DNA of 64,000 nt from Linum tenue (taxonomy: Eukaryota > Streptophyta > Magnoliopsida > Malpighiales > Linaceae). A program made the position numbers and the translations under genes. Position 1 is the first letter of the stretch, and each line of letters starts with the position of its first letter. The stretch is taken from positions 47,017,134-47,081,133 of the forward strand of contig CAMGYJ010000010.1 of assembly GCA_946122785.1 (NCBI GenBank). The letters run 5' to 3'. Below, piece after piece: positions 20,887-31,699 of the stretch. The notes beneath the pieces were generated by a model. The model had not been told where the DNA came from and did no database searches. It saw only the letters and a program-made list of their open reading frames with translations.

Positions 20887-23800
20887 ATGGCTCAAATCAT
20901 CCTGTTCCCGGTTGCAAACTTCCTCCTTGGCAAGGCATCCGACTTGGCCAAGGAGGAGATTGGACTGCTGTGGAATTTCAGACGGGAGCTCAGCAAATTC
21001 AAGGCCACCGTCTCCACCATCCAGGCCGTGCTCCGTGATGCTGAAGAGAAGCAGGCCCACAGTCACCAAGTCAAAGACTGGCTCGAGAAGCTCTCAGAAG
21101 TCATGTATGATGCCGAAGATCTGCTCGATGATCTCGCTACCGAGGCTCTTCGGAAGGCCGTGCTAGCAGCTGCAACAGAAGATGATGATGGTGGCGGCGG
21201 CAGGAGAAGGATGTCAGCAACGACTTGCTGGAGTGTGGTATGCTTCCTGTTCTCCTCACTTGCCAAGCAGTTGGTGTACGACCTTAAGATGGCTCATGCT
21301 ATCAAGGCCATCAGGGAGAAGCTTGACGATATAGCGAAAGACAAAGACGTCCTGCATCTGGAAGTTGATACTTCAGAGGAAGAAACTCTTCCTTCCAGGG
21401 AGACTGATTCCTGCCCGCCCACGATTGTGGTTGGGAGGAAAAATGACAAGAAGAAGATCATTGAGCTACTGCTGAATTGCAACCCAGAAGCCAACATTTC
21501 AGTTGTCCCAATCGTTGGGATGGGTGGGCTGGGAAAAACTACTCTTGCTCAGCTTGTATTTGATGATGATCAAGTTAAAGGTCACTTTGATATCAAAGCT
21601 TGGGTCTATGTTTCACAGAGCTTCGATGTCAAAGTGCTTCTTGGAAAGATGCTGCGATCCATAGACTGTGGAAGCCAAGCAAGTGTTGATTTGGATGTTT
21701 TGCAAACTCGGGTCCGGGAAGCAATCAAAGGCAAGAGGTTTTTATTTGTATTAGATGATGTGTGGGAAGAGACCGACAGAAGTTTGGAGAAATTGGGAAA
21801 TTATTTGGCGGTCGGTGCTCTTGGAAGCAAAGTGCTGCTGACTACTCGATCCACAAGAGTGGCGGAGTTTGCTGGCGGAGCTCTAAAGTCGAGAACAAGT
21901 ACTAGCATTGTGGAGCCTTATATATTGGAAGGCTTATCAGAAGAAGAGTCTTGGAACTTATTGGTGGAAAAGGCCTTACCAAGAAAAGTCCCGCAAGCAC
22001 CACGGCTGCAAGAAATTGGTAAAGAAATACTGAGGAAGTGTGGTGGAGTTCCTCTAGCTGTGAGCACCATAGCTGGTGTGCTAGTAGATTCTGAAGATCC
22101 AAAGATCGAGTGGCCATCTTTTCTACAAAAAAGCGTTTCGAGCATCACAAAAGAAGGAGAAGAAGAAGATCCTACTATGTCAGCTCTCAAACTAAGTTTC
22201 AATCACCTCCCTTCCCATATGAAGCATTGCTTTGCTTATTGTAAATTGTTTGTCAAGGGTCAGAAGATCTCTATAAAATTGTTGGTTCAACTTTGGGTTG
22301 CACAAGGGTACGTTGATTCGGAAGATAAAGGTTTTGACTCCTTCAAAACATTATGGTGGCGATCATTCTTCCAAGATGTGCAAATGGATGGGCTGGGCAA
22401 TTTGTCAAGGTGCACAATGCACGACTTGATGCATGACCTAGCTGGCCGGATAGCTGGAGAAAAGATCATAGTAACCTCAAGTTTAACGATTCTAAAAAAT
22501 ATTCCGTCAAAGACCCGTCACTTGTTCGTAACGGCTGGTGGTGATGATGATCAGAGAGAAGACGATCATGGTGGTGATGGTCTGGGAAATAAAAGCAAGG
22601 TGCGAACTCTTATATGCGGCGAGGCTCTTACAAGCAAGGAAGTTCAACAAGTCATTAACAACTTCATACGCTTGCGCGTACTAAGATTTGAATGCGAAGA
22701 TCGAGACTCAAACGATGAGGACAGGTCAATTTTGGATGCTTTTACTTCAATTGATTTTTATAAGTTGAAGCATTTAAGATTGCTTTATTTCAGTTGCAAG
22801 GGAAGGAAAGGACTTCCAAACTCAATTAGCAACTTGGTTAATCTACAAGTTCTGGAACTCATTGACATCGGGTCACTAAAAGAACTACCAAAGGGTATTG
22901 AGAAGCTTGTTAATTTGAAGCATTTGGAGCTCTTAGCAGAGGAAGCAGGAGATATAACCCATATGCCAAAAGGGATTGGGAAGTTGAAGTTTCTCCAAAC
23001 GCTACCAATTTTTGTAGTCAGCAAGAAGAACGGTTGTATTAGTAATGGCAATACAGTTGGGGCTGAGTTGGATGAGCTGAAAGGGTTAAATGCATTGTGT
23101 GGAGAATTGACTATTAAAGGCCTGGCAAATGCCGAATCTCCAAGAACAGGTGTTTATGTTTTGAATGAAAAACTACATCTCCAGTCACTTGTTTTAGATT
23201 GGAGCAGAGATGATGACATTGGCGACGATGTTCATGATGTTACTTCCTTGTCTATTCATGATGAAGGGATATTGGAAATGCTGAAGCCACACTTTAATCT
23301 GAAGAAGTTGGCGATACAAAGAGGTTATGGAGGGGTGAAGATTCCTAACTGGTTGTCTGGCCTCACCAATTTGGTTGAGTTCTCGTTACTACATTGCATG
23401 CAATGTGAGTACCTCCCCCCGCAAATTCATAAAATGTCAAGTCTGAAGAAGCTTATAATTAGAAATTGCCCGCTGTTGAAGGGCATCGATGATGATGGCC
23501 ATCATCGTGATTCTTCACCGACAGAGCAAGAGGATAGCGAGTGGCCTCGGTTTCGTTTTCTAGCCGACTTGCGCATTCAGAGTTGCCCAAGGCTAACTCG
23601 GTTGCCCACTTTCCCTACCGTTGAAGGCGAGTTGGAGTTGGTTGCGCTGAGCTTAGCACCATTAGCTAGGACTATGAAGATGAAGATGAGGGGAGAAGGA
23701 GGTGTTGGTTATACGGATGACTTTGATGCAAATATCCATCCTCTTCGTACTTCTTCTTCTTCCTCTTCTTCTTCGGCATTGGTCCACCCACTCTCTGAGC

Positions 23801-24690
23801 TCACTAAGTTGACCTTAGAGAAAATTGATGACGATCTCGAATCCCTATCACATCATGATTCGAGTATTTGTCTCGTATCTCTTCAGAAGTTGAGAATTGG
23901 GGACTGTCGTCGAGGGGTAAAGATTCCTAGTTCGTTGTGTTCCAGTGCAAGCTTGACGAAGATTCACTTAGAAGAATGTGAGATGGTAGAGTACCTGCCA
24001 CCCCTACATGGACTTCCATCCTTGAAAGAGCTAACTATTTGGCACTGTCCGAATCTGAAGGGATGTTGGTGGAAGAAAAGGAAGGGGAATAATGATAATT
24101 ACGGCAATGGTGGTGATGATGATTATTACAACTTTGATCCTTCAATGGAAGAGGAAAGGGAAGATGAGGAGTGGCCCCGTTTCCCTTGTCTTTTGGAATT
24201 GGCTATTGGGTTTTGTCCAAACCTGACTCGGATCCCTCTGTTTCCAACGGTTGAAAGGTTGAAGCTGATGCTAACCAGCTCAAAGGCGCTAGTGCGGACA
24301 ATGAAGATGCAAGTGGTGGGAGCCACTCATCTTGATTCTCAGCTACTTTCCACTACAACAGCAATTGCCTCTCCTTCTTCCCTGAGGACTGCGCTGGATA
24401 GGCCGCTATCTAACTTGGAAGAGTTGAAACTTTTTGGAATGGATGATCTGGAATTTCTACCAGAAGAAGGCCTCTGCAACCTCACTTCTCTCCGTCATTT
24501 GAAGATTTATTTTTGTCCAAAATTAGCAACTCTGCCTCCAGCAATGCGACACCTCACCTCTTTACGCAGATTGGAAATTTATGGGTGTCATCAATTGACA
24601 ATAAGATGCCGAAAGGGTGAAGGCGAAGACTGGCCCAACATTTCCCATATCCCTGTGATAATACTGGACGGCATTTATCTCCAAGGTTAA
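20887..24690 (+). CDS. CC-NBS-LRR disease resistance protein (intronless)
   Basis: A protein of 1,267 residues from ATG 20887. The open frame extends upstream to a TTG, but the family N-terminus fits MAQIILFPVANFLLG. The Rx-type coiled-coil domain (about 1-150) contains VKDWLEKLSEVMYDAEDLLD. The NB-ARC domain shows the P-loop GMGGLGKTTLAQL (from 211), RNBS-A (FDIKAWVYVSQSF), kinase-2 LFVLDDVW (about 286-293), RNBS-B (GSKVLLTTRS), GGVPLA (386-391), RNBS-D (CFAYCKLF) and MHD (511-513). Irregular LRRs fill about 560-1260. No key motif is missing, so it is likely an active intracellular immune receptor that binds nucleotide and senses pathogen effectors. The LRR region contains a repeated module and an acidic insertion (GGDDDYYNFDPSMEEER). 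Its C-terminal end is duplicated as a stub at 16005. Confidence 0.95.
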   Translation: MAQIILFPVANFLLGKASDLAKEEIGLLWNFRRELSKFKATVSTIQAVLRDAEEKQAHSHQVKDWLEKLSEVMYDAEDLLDDLATEALRKAVLAAATEDDDGGGGRRRMSATTCWSVVCFLFSSLAKQLVYDLKMAHAIKAIREKLDDIAKDKDVLHLEVDTSEEETLPSRETDSCPPTIVVGRKNDKKKIIELLLNCNPEANISVVPIVGMGGLGKTTLAQLVFDDDQVKGHFDIKAWVYVSQSFDVKVLLGKMLRSIDCGSQASVDLDVLQTRVREAIKGKRFLFVLDDVWEETDRSLEKLGNYLAVGALGSKVLLTTRSTRVAEFAGGALKSRTSTSIVEPYILEGLSEEESWNLLVEKALPRKVPQAPRLQEIGKEILRKCGGVPLAVSTIAGVLVDSEDPKIEWPSFLQKSVSSITKEGEEEDPTMSALKLSFNHLPSHMKHCFAYCKLFVKGQKISIKLLVQLWVAQGYVDSEDKGFDSFKTLWWRSFFQDVQMDGLGNLSRCTMHDLMHDLAGRIAGEKIIVTSSLTILKNIPSKTRHLFVTAGGDDDQREDDHGGDGLGNKSKVRTLICGEALTSKEVQQVINNFIRLRVLRFECEDRDSNDEDRSILDAFTSIDFYKLKHLRLLYFSCKGRKGLPNSISNLVNLQVLELIDIGSLKELPKGIEKLVNLKHLELLAEEAGDITHMPKGIGKLKFLQTLPIFVVSKKNGCISNGNTVGAELDELKGLNALCGELTIKGLANAESPRTGVYVLNEKLHLQSLVLDWSRDDDIGDDVHDVTSLSIHDEGILEMLKPHFNLKKLAIQRGYGGVKIPNWLSGLTNLVEFSLLHCMQCEYLPPQIHKMSSLKKLIIRNCPLLKGIDDDGHHRDSSPTEQEDSEWPRFRFLADLRIQSCPRLTRLPTFPTVEGELELVALSLAPLARTMKMKMRGEGGVGYTDDFDANIHPLRTSSSSSSSSALVHPLSELTKLTLEKIDDDLESLSHHDSSICLVSLQKLRIGDCRRGVKIPSSLCSSASLTKIHLEECEMVEYLPPLHGLPSLKELTIWHCPNLKGCWWKKRKGNNDNYGNGGDDDYYNFDPSMEEEREDEEWPRFPCLLELAIGFCPNLTRIPLFPTVERLKLMLTSSKALVRTMKMQVVGATHLDSQLLSTTTAIASPSSLRTALDRPLSNLEELKLFGMDDLEFLPEEGLCNLTSLRHLKIYFCPKLATLPPAMRHLTSLRRLEIYGCHQLTIRCRKGEGEDWPNISHIPVIILDGIYLQG

Positions 24691-25570
24691 TCAAATCATC
24701 ATGTCCTTATCACTAGCATTTATCTGTTTTCTTTCCCAATTAGCCTACTAGATTATTCCACCGAGTCTTTTACATGGCCCGTGTGTTCACTCATTCAGGA
24801 TCCACTCTCAACAGCATATCATTCTTTTTGTTGCTAGGGATTGGTCTAGTGGTAATACCACTAGCCACGAACCTGGAGGTCCCAGGTTCAAGTCCCTTTA
24901 GTAGTACCTAATAACAAAAAATTAACCTATATCACCCTTATCTAAAAAAAAAAAAAAAAAATATTCGGGTTGTGATTCTGTGTATGTATATGGTAATTTT
25001 TACCTTCCACCTACCAAAATGATTGCAAGGCTTAAAGTAAGCTATGATCATCGAATTTCAATTTTTAATTGCTAGAACTAGTCTGCTAAGATAATCTAGA
25101 ACTACAACTAATCCATTGCATTTTTTTTTTTTAAATCCTATCTCTTACATTCTAAACCCTAAGCCACCAACTCAAAATCATTAAAATACTAGTAAATTTT
25201 AAATAATTTTGTGGATATTTGTCCATCTTCTGTTTTATGGTATTGCAATAAAAAAAAATGTCATAATTTTGCCTTGAATTAGCTAACTTAAAATGGCGAT
25301 ATGTGGTATGCACCCAAAAACTTGTGCATCTGGTGTTTTGACTTTTGAATGTGTTTGGACAAATTAAAACTCTTAATCATAGTTTTTAGGAATTAGAGAA
25401 TAAGGGTGTAAGGTTCATAATTCAGGTTTGCGTATCCTAAATGTTGTTCAATTCATGCTCTAATTTTTCCACATCTCTACTATTACTGTCTGATTTAATC
25501 CCCTTGCTGAATGCTGACAAAGTTGAGGTTTTCTTCACTGTATATGTACCCAGGCCCATATCTACAGTCA
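24691..25570. other. NLR 3' flank shared with the 16.1-19.4 kb paralog
   Basis: Apart from the SINE and about 100 bp after it, this stretch matches 16141-16305 and then 18750-19400 in order. It contains no gene. The junction AAAATACTAGTAAATTTT near 25185-25205 is the site where the paralog has the Helitron-like insertion. Confidence 0.7.
24837..24961 (+). mobile_element. tRNA-derived SINE
   Basis: GGGATTGGTCTAGTGGTAA gives a Pol III A box (near 24841). GGTTCAAGTCC (24885-24895) is a good B box about 40 bp downstream. A body of about 55 bp ends in a run of A (24943-24961). The paralogous flank at 16170 lacks this sequence, supporting insertion after the duplication. A target duplication is not clear. 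Confidence 0.75.
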
Positions 25571-25574
25571 GACG

Positions 25575-26189
25575 ATGAATGAAGCTTCTTTTGTCCAAGT
25601 TGAGGAAGTGCGACCGTTAGAATGTGCAACCAGGAAACTCATCGTCGACATGTATAATATACACACAGGTAGCGGAATTTATATCTCTTTGGCAGGAAAG
25701 GTAGTTCTGTTGTGCGGTATTACCACTAGATCAAGCACATGTTCACGATCAATGTTAATGTTATATGATCTTAAGCGCACGCTCTCCTGTGTTTGATATG
25801 AAACCAGCTTGGTGGTCTCTTAATTGCTTTTATGCTGTGTGCTAACAGGGGCTCATTCCTGAAGGGAAGCTGGATCACGTGAGAGCCGAGATCGAGAGAG
25901 AAGGGTCGTTTGCTGTGGATCGCCTGGAGACCATCTTGATCCCATGGGATGGATGTAATGGAGGAGAAACGCAGCATGACAGGGCGACCACGGCGAGGAA
26001 CATGGGGAAAGCGATTAGAGCAGTGAACGAGGCGAAGATTCGGAGCCATTTCGGTGGAGGAGATGTGGAGTTTGTGGACCGGTTGTTTCAGACGTTCGGT
26101 AGGATCATGGTGGATGACTCTGAAGGAAGTTGAGCATGTCAGTATTGTTGTCTCTGTTGTCAAGAAGCAATCAACCGTTTGAGTATGTT
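25575..26189 (+). pseudogene. SABATH-linked repeat copy E with SABATH last exon
   Basis: An exon-like segment at 25597-25668 (EVRPLECATRKLIVDMYNI) ends before GT. An intron-like part follows, ending in CAG just before GLIPEGKLD near 25850. The SABATH frame gives [40 protein letters not shown] and [20 protein letters not shown]. Relative to copy A, about 33 bp after GKLD are missing. One extra T in the stretch after VDD shifts the frame to an early TGA at about 26131. The true end is seen out of frame near 26180. This copy is also the empty site for both copia insertions. Confidence 0.65.
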
Positions 26190-27690
26190 AGTAATATTGT
26201 CGATGGCTTTGTGTGATCTACTTGGTAATATCATTTGCACTCGTTTCGGTTTCAAGTGTATTATTATTGATTTCTTGTTCTATGAAAAAGGATCTATTGA
26301 GACTATCTTCGCTGAATTTTTTGATTGAAATTTGAATCTGAGTATCTTTTAGATTGATTGTTGGCCTCGATGTTTAAGTGTCGTCAAGCGTTTTTGATTT
26401 TTGTGGTATGTTTGGAGGGGTAGCGATGACAAAGAATGATTGAATCTAGGAGTTTAGTGATGACAATTATTTACCTTATTTGCACAAACCATATTTTCAT
26501 CTAAAAGAAATTTTAACATTCATCTATCTTTCAACTATTTAGACTCAATTATTTATTCTCATGTATTTATAATTCATTTGTGAAGTGTATATTCTATGTG
26601 TTCTTGTAAAATAATTAAATATCGATGTTATTTTTTCAAATAACATATAAAAAACTGTTCTACCTCGCGCGTGCATTACCCGATTTGACCTGCACTTAGT
26701 ACTGGGCGAGTATGAGTACTGTAGTTGACGGCCTAGCTTCGCCTCGCCCAATTGCCATCACTAAGAGACTGACAATTCTAATTTGTGGTCACGGTTCTTA
26801 AGTTTCGATTACTATTGAGCCGCGATTATCATGGTTGCATGCCGGTGGCATGTCGTTCGATCGGTTGTACTGGGTTCAACTGGCGTCGATCACAAAACTG
26901 GCTTCAATGCTTCCTCATATGACTGGCATGATCTATATTTTACTTCTAAACATAATTACGTCATTCTTGAGAATTTAGTTAACAAAAAAAATTATTTGTT
27001 TATTTAATTTGGTAGTTAAATGTTGATGTTATTTGTTGGATTGAAGTATGAAATATTAATGTTTAGATGTTTATGTTATTTGTTGTATTCAAATCTCGAG
27101 TATAAATGTTTCGATGTTGGTGTTAAATGTTGTATTTAAATATAATACTTTTCATTTTGTTTGAAAAACTTCTAAATCAGCGTGAACTGATTTAAACTAC
27201 GACAATGCCACTTGTCAAACCGGCATATAACGATATCAACCGATTTGATAACCCTGTCGGTTATCATGGTTTGATCCGTTTCCGGTTTGAGACCGGACAG
27301 CTGCACTCCCCCTACCGCCCAAACCAAACCCAATTCCAACTACGACTCCCACTCTTCCTCCCACTCCACCACTCCTCGCAGCCGCCGCTTAATTTCGTTG
27401 CCGCCCGTTCGCCATCATCACCCTCCTCGAGCTGCTGGTCGCCGCAGCAAGCTTCCCCGCTTGAAGTGGCAGTCCCCCATTCTTCTCCCGTCGACCAGTC
27501 CATCTTAGATCTTCCTTGCTACAAGCAGTTGTCTTCTTTCTCCCCCCCATTTATAAATTATACTACTTTTTGATGATTCCCACTTGGGCTTCGGTTTTGT
27601 CGAGCAGTTTTCAAATTTTGAAACTCCCTTTCCGACTACTTGTGCAAAGAATAGCTAGTTTCTGACTTTGTCTGCCGCGGGTAGTGCCCT
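26190..27690. other. intergenic, AT-rich, degenerate repeats
   Basis: No gene. Positions 26800-26900 and 27210-27300 contain AACCGG/CGGTT-rich degenerate repeat sequence of the kind found at the ends of old DNA transposons, but I could not define ends or a target duplication. Positions 27370-27690 resemble 9860-10115, upstream of the transporter pseudogene copy. Confidence 0.4.
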
Positions 27691-27830
27691 TGATTGCGTC
27701 GTAGTGTCACTCTTTTCTCCACGCCCCATTTCTGCTTCCCCTTCTCTTTCTCAGCAACACCAGCCCTCCTCCCAGGTTTGATTGCCGAATGGGTCTTTGT
27801 TGAGTGGGCTAAGAAGAGGATAAAAGAGAG

Positions 27831-30455
27831 ATGTTGAGTAGCCGTGAGATTCTCAACTTCTTAGTAAGGAAGAAGGACGCGAGGAAGATACTGAAGCGCA
27901 AGGACAGTGACGCTGGGGAACGAGGTATCGTATCTCTACTCCATCCCAAGTTTCCCCTTTTTGGTTTCCATTTCTTTCCTTTTCTGTAAGTGTATCCCGT
28001 CGAGGCAACTGTTGGCGCCTTCCATTAGGGCTCTGGTTTGAATGGCGAAGAGTGATTATGCATGTTGGTTCTTGGAGCTCATGTGATTATGTCAAGTAGA
28101 TCCCTTTAAGTGATCAGGCCAAGGGGGTGAAGCTGCCTGATGATAGCTTGATGAGAACAGAACACCTGTATCTATAAGATTAAGAACCCTTAGTTGAAAT
28201 TGAAAGTACCCAAAGCCTGAAACTTTTGCTATCCGGCAGCTCAGATGTTTCTACCCTCAAGTCTTAGTTATCGAATTCGGCCTAAAGCTGGAGTCTTTGG
28301 CAGAACATTTTGGTTTTTGCTAGCTGTTAATGCTGAACTTGTGAACAAAGAGACTGTTATTTCTTTCCTAATGTGAGTAACACGCTAACTAAGAAGGCCC
28401 TCTCTCATGGCTGCCATGCCTGCTGGTCAGGAAGGGCTCTGGAAGAATTGAGGTCCTCTTTGTTTAACAAGCTTCGGTCACCTGAGGGTGCGAAACGACA
28501 AGAGCAACGCTACTGTGGTCCTATCGTTGCCCTTACGTTCAACTTCGTCATAGCTGTTGGCATTATCTTCATAAACAAATGGGTTAGTGACTCTCCTCCT
28601 TGGTGCTTTTCATATCCCTTTGACCTTGCCACTCTTTGGACGTCGTGCTCTCCGAGTGACCAGTGCCATTGTTCATTCTGTTTCATTTCAGGTGCTTCAA
28701 GGAGTTGGTTTCCGCTTTCCTATATGTCTCACTTTTATTCACTACTCAATAAGCTGGATTCTGATGGCCGTTTTAAAAGCCTTGTCCATTCTTCCTGCAC
28801 CGCCTCCATCAAAAGCTAACAACTTGACTTTGTTCACTCTTGGTTTTGTCATGTCGCTTTCTACTGGCCTGGCTAATGTTAGCTTGAAATATAACAGGTC
28901 AGATAAATCAATTTAGTCCCTGCGTTTTCTGCCGCTCTCTGCATTTAACTGATTCTGCTTTTTTCCCTCCTTCCCAGTGTGGGTTTCTATCAGATGGCTA
29001 AGATTGCAGTTACCCCTTCCATTGTCCTTGCTGAATTCATATGGTTGAAAAAGAGAGTCTCCTTCTCCAAGGTAATGACTTTCCCCGTATTCTGTGTTGA
29101 TAGTTGCCTCTCCAGCCTTGCTTAAGAATGTATCACCTGTTTCCTTGAACACTTGGAACAGCATTGTGATCAAAGCACTGAATCCATGCTGGTCATAGTT
29201 TTGCACTCATGTTAAAACCTAAGCTGATGTTCATGGACTTTAATGAGGAATTGTTTTATTATCAAAGTTCAACTTACGAAATCGTGATAACTTTCTCACT
29301 TATTTCGCACCATACTTTGGGATCTATTCTATGTAATCTGTTAGGTGGTTGCACTTACAGTTGCCTCTACTGGAGTTGCGGTCGCTACAGTTACTGACCT
29401 ACAGTTTAGCCTATTTGGCGCATGTGTAGCACTAGCCTGGATAGTCCCTAGTGCAGTGAACAAGATCCTCTGGTCTACAATGCAACAGCGTGACAACTGG
29501 ACAGCTTTGGCGTAAGAGACTGTTATCCTTAATTCTCCTAACAAAGACTTATTTGCAGCCAGTAGATTCCAACATATAGTTGCTGATGGGCATTGAATGA
29601 ATGGACAGGTTGATGTGGAAGACAACACCAATCACTTTAGTTTTCCTTCCCGCGCTGATTCCTTTCTTGGATCCCCCTGGTGTCTTCTCCTACGACTGGA
29701 CCTTCAGTAACACGACGTTGATAATCACCTCTGCACTTTTTGGTTTTTTACTCCAGTGGTCGGGGGCCTTGGCCCTTGGGTGAGTATTTTTGCTTCTTGA
29801 TTTTGAATTCCATGATTCTGCAGCCAGGCTGATTTGTTAGTTTATTGTTAGCATTGTCATTATAAGTTCTACTTGATCAATTATTTGCTGCATCCTGCAT
29901 GGAGATAATGGCATTGTGAGTTGTGACACAATGATAGCTTCAGGAAGGGTAAAAACTTATCATGCCATTCAAGATAGTTTATTCGTTACTCGTGCTTTCC
30001 ATATAAAAGAGCTTGATTTAGTTTTTTCCTTCTTTAGATCGTATGCAGTCTGTATACTTCCATCCTGTTGTTTGAAATCACTTGCCCTGATTGTAACCAC
30101 CCTTTTGACATCAAGGTTTCCTAGTCCTGACTAGCTTGACAATAACTGTTTGATTAATCTGTTAATCAGGGCAACATCTCCTGTTTCCCATGTCGTTCTC
30201 GGTCAGTTCAAGACCTGCATTGTGCTGCTGGGGAACTACTACATCTTCGGATCAAATCCTGGAGTGATCAGCATCTTCGGTGCATTGATTGCAATCGGTG
30301 GCATGTCTGGCTTCACGTATCTTAATCTACAGAATGTCAAGTCCTCGTCGTCGCAAACAGCGCCTCAAAAATCATCGTCGAAAGACAAATCCAGGTTGAG
30401 CAAAGAGAACGGAGGAGGCGACGGCAATGATGCATATGGGGAGGAATCTGTGTAA
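27831..30455 (+). CDS. nucleotide-sugar/triose-phosphate family transporter (7 exons)
   Basis: Exons read by eye: 27831-27924, 28431-28582, 28692-28897, 28978-29071, 29345-29511, 29609-29779 and 30170-30455. All introns are GT-AG and frame-consistent, giving 389 residues. The N-terminus is cytosolic (MLSSREILNFLVRKKDARK), followed by about ten hydrophobic segments. Typical pieces include GFYQMAKIAVTPSIVLAEF (exon 4), TGVAVATVTDLQFSLFG (exon 5) and ATSPVSHVVLGQFKT (exon 7). These match the plant TPT/nucleotide-sugar transporter superfamily, probably the uncharacterised nucleotide-sugar transporter group of the Golgi/ER; the substrate cannot be told from sequence. The C-tail is polar and Ser/Lys-rich. 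A truncated duplicate of exon 1 lies at 10240. Confidence 0.88.
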
Positions 30456-31159
30456 CTTATTAACAACAGCAATCTTTTCTTCAGTTGCTCGTTTGACTAC
30501 TTGTTGTATCCCGTGAAAGCCCGAGTTTCTGTTCTGACTGTAGTCTAACTTTTGGATGCCAGATTTGCCAAGGGTCCAAATTGATGCCACGCAGTAACCA
30601 TTGTAGTAAACCTTGTTGTAGGGGTAGAAACTAGAGAGGTCAATGCTCTGTAATCTGTATTTTTCAAGTGCAGTTTTAGCGGTTTAGTTGCATTATATAT
30701 GAGCTTTTAGTGGTAAACACAATCCAATGGTGAGTCTAACCATTCACATAACTGACAACACGACCGGTTGCTACAACATCCTGCTCGATTTCACGATCCT
30801 ATAGGCGCAAAGATAACGCCGTTTGGATGTTCGACGATAGATATACGAGTTGGCAAAAGTTTAGTACGAACATCATAAGTTTCAGTAGCGAGCGACGAAC
30901 TTCGACGTCGAATATCTTACTCGTTTGGAGTCCAAATTCACTTCTGTCGAATCACACGTGATCGTGGAATGATTTCCGATGTCTGGAAACCAAGATTTGG
31001 CTCATTTTAGAATGAGAATTTCAGTGAATTGGACAGGAATACAGTGAAAATTACAGTAGTGCCATTGGCCCTCCCACGGCTCAGTACATATAACTTCTTC
31101 ATTCTGCTGCCATCGTCTTCCTTTCTAGATCTCAGAATCCTTCTCCCGCGAATCGGAAA
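30456..31159. other. 3' UTR of transporter and upstream region of OSTC-like gene
   Basis: No coding segment. The last 100 bases before 31160 are pyrimidine-rich, as in plant leaders. Confidence 0.4.
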
Positions 31160-31687
31160 ATGGCACCCAAATCATCAGATTCGCAGAGTCATCTCCTCAA
31201 TCAGTCAGACCCAACAACAAATGGCTCAATCGATCCGATGTTCCACCTCGTCAGAATTCTCCCGTACTCTGTCCTCCGCGCGCCGCGCCTCCGCCTCAAG
31301 CTGCCGTCCCTCAGCCTCCCATCTCCGATGACGGTCTTCTCCCTCGTCCTCCTGACCTACTTCATGGTCGTCTCCGGCATCGTCTACGACGTCATCGTCG
31401 AGCCGCCGGGAATCGGATCGACCCAGGATCCCGTCACCGGCACCGTGCGGCCCATCGTGTTCATGTCCGGCCGAGTCAACGGGCAGTACATCATCGAAGG
31501 ACTGTCGTCCGGCTTCATGTTCGTCCTTGGCGGGATCGGGATCGTTCTGTTGGATCTTGCGCTGGACAAGAATCGGGCGAAGAGCGTCAAGGTTTCGTAT
31601 GCTTCTGCTGGGGTTTCCTCCATTGTGTTCTCCTATGTTATGAGTATGCTCTTCATCCGCATTAAGATCCCAGCTTATCTGAGGTGA
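31160..31687 (+). CDS. OSTC-like oligosaccharyltransferase complex subunit
   Basis: An intronless gene of 175 residues. After a polar N-terminus (about 1-55) come three hydrophobic segments: MTVFSLVLLTYFMVVSGIVY, GFMFVLGGIGIVLLDLAL and SSIVFSYVMSMLFIRI. The block YDVIVEPPGIGS, then RVNGQYIIEGL, and the C-terminal IKIPAYLR match the OSTC/DC2 family. OSTC is a small ER-membrane subunit that links the N-glycosylation oligosaccharyltransferase to the translocon. Length agrees with plant members. It may also be annotated as an OST3/OST6-family protein. Confidence 0.92.
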   Translation: MAPKSSDSQSHLLNQSDPTTNGSIDPMFHLVRILPYSVLRAPRLRLKLPSLSLPSPMTVFSLVLLTYFMVVSGIVYDVIVEPPGIGSTQDPVTGTVRPIVFMSGRVNGQYIIEGLSSGFMFVLGGIGIVLLDLALDKNRAKSVKVSYASAGVSSIVFSYVMSMLFIRIKIPAYLR

Positions 31688-31699
31688 ATATTGTCATAA

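Noticed and set aside
24837..24910. Functional tRNA gene at the SINE head
   Set aside because: A and B boxes are present, but an acceptor stem does not pair and an A-rich tail follows, which fits a SINE.
26790..27310. AACCGG/CGGTT-rich stretch as a complete transposon
   Set aside because: Repeat-like sequence is present, but neither matching ends nor a target duplication could be found.
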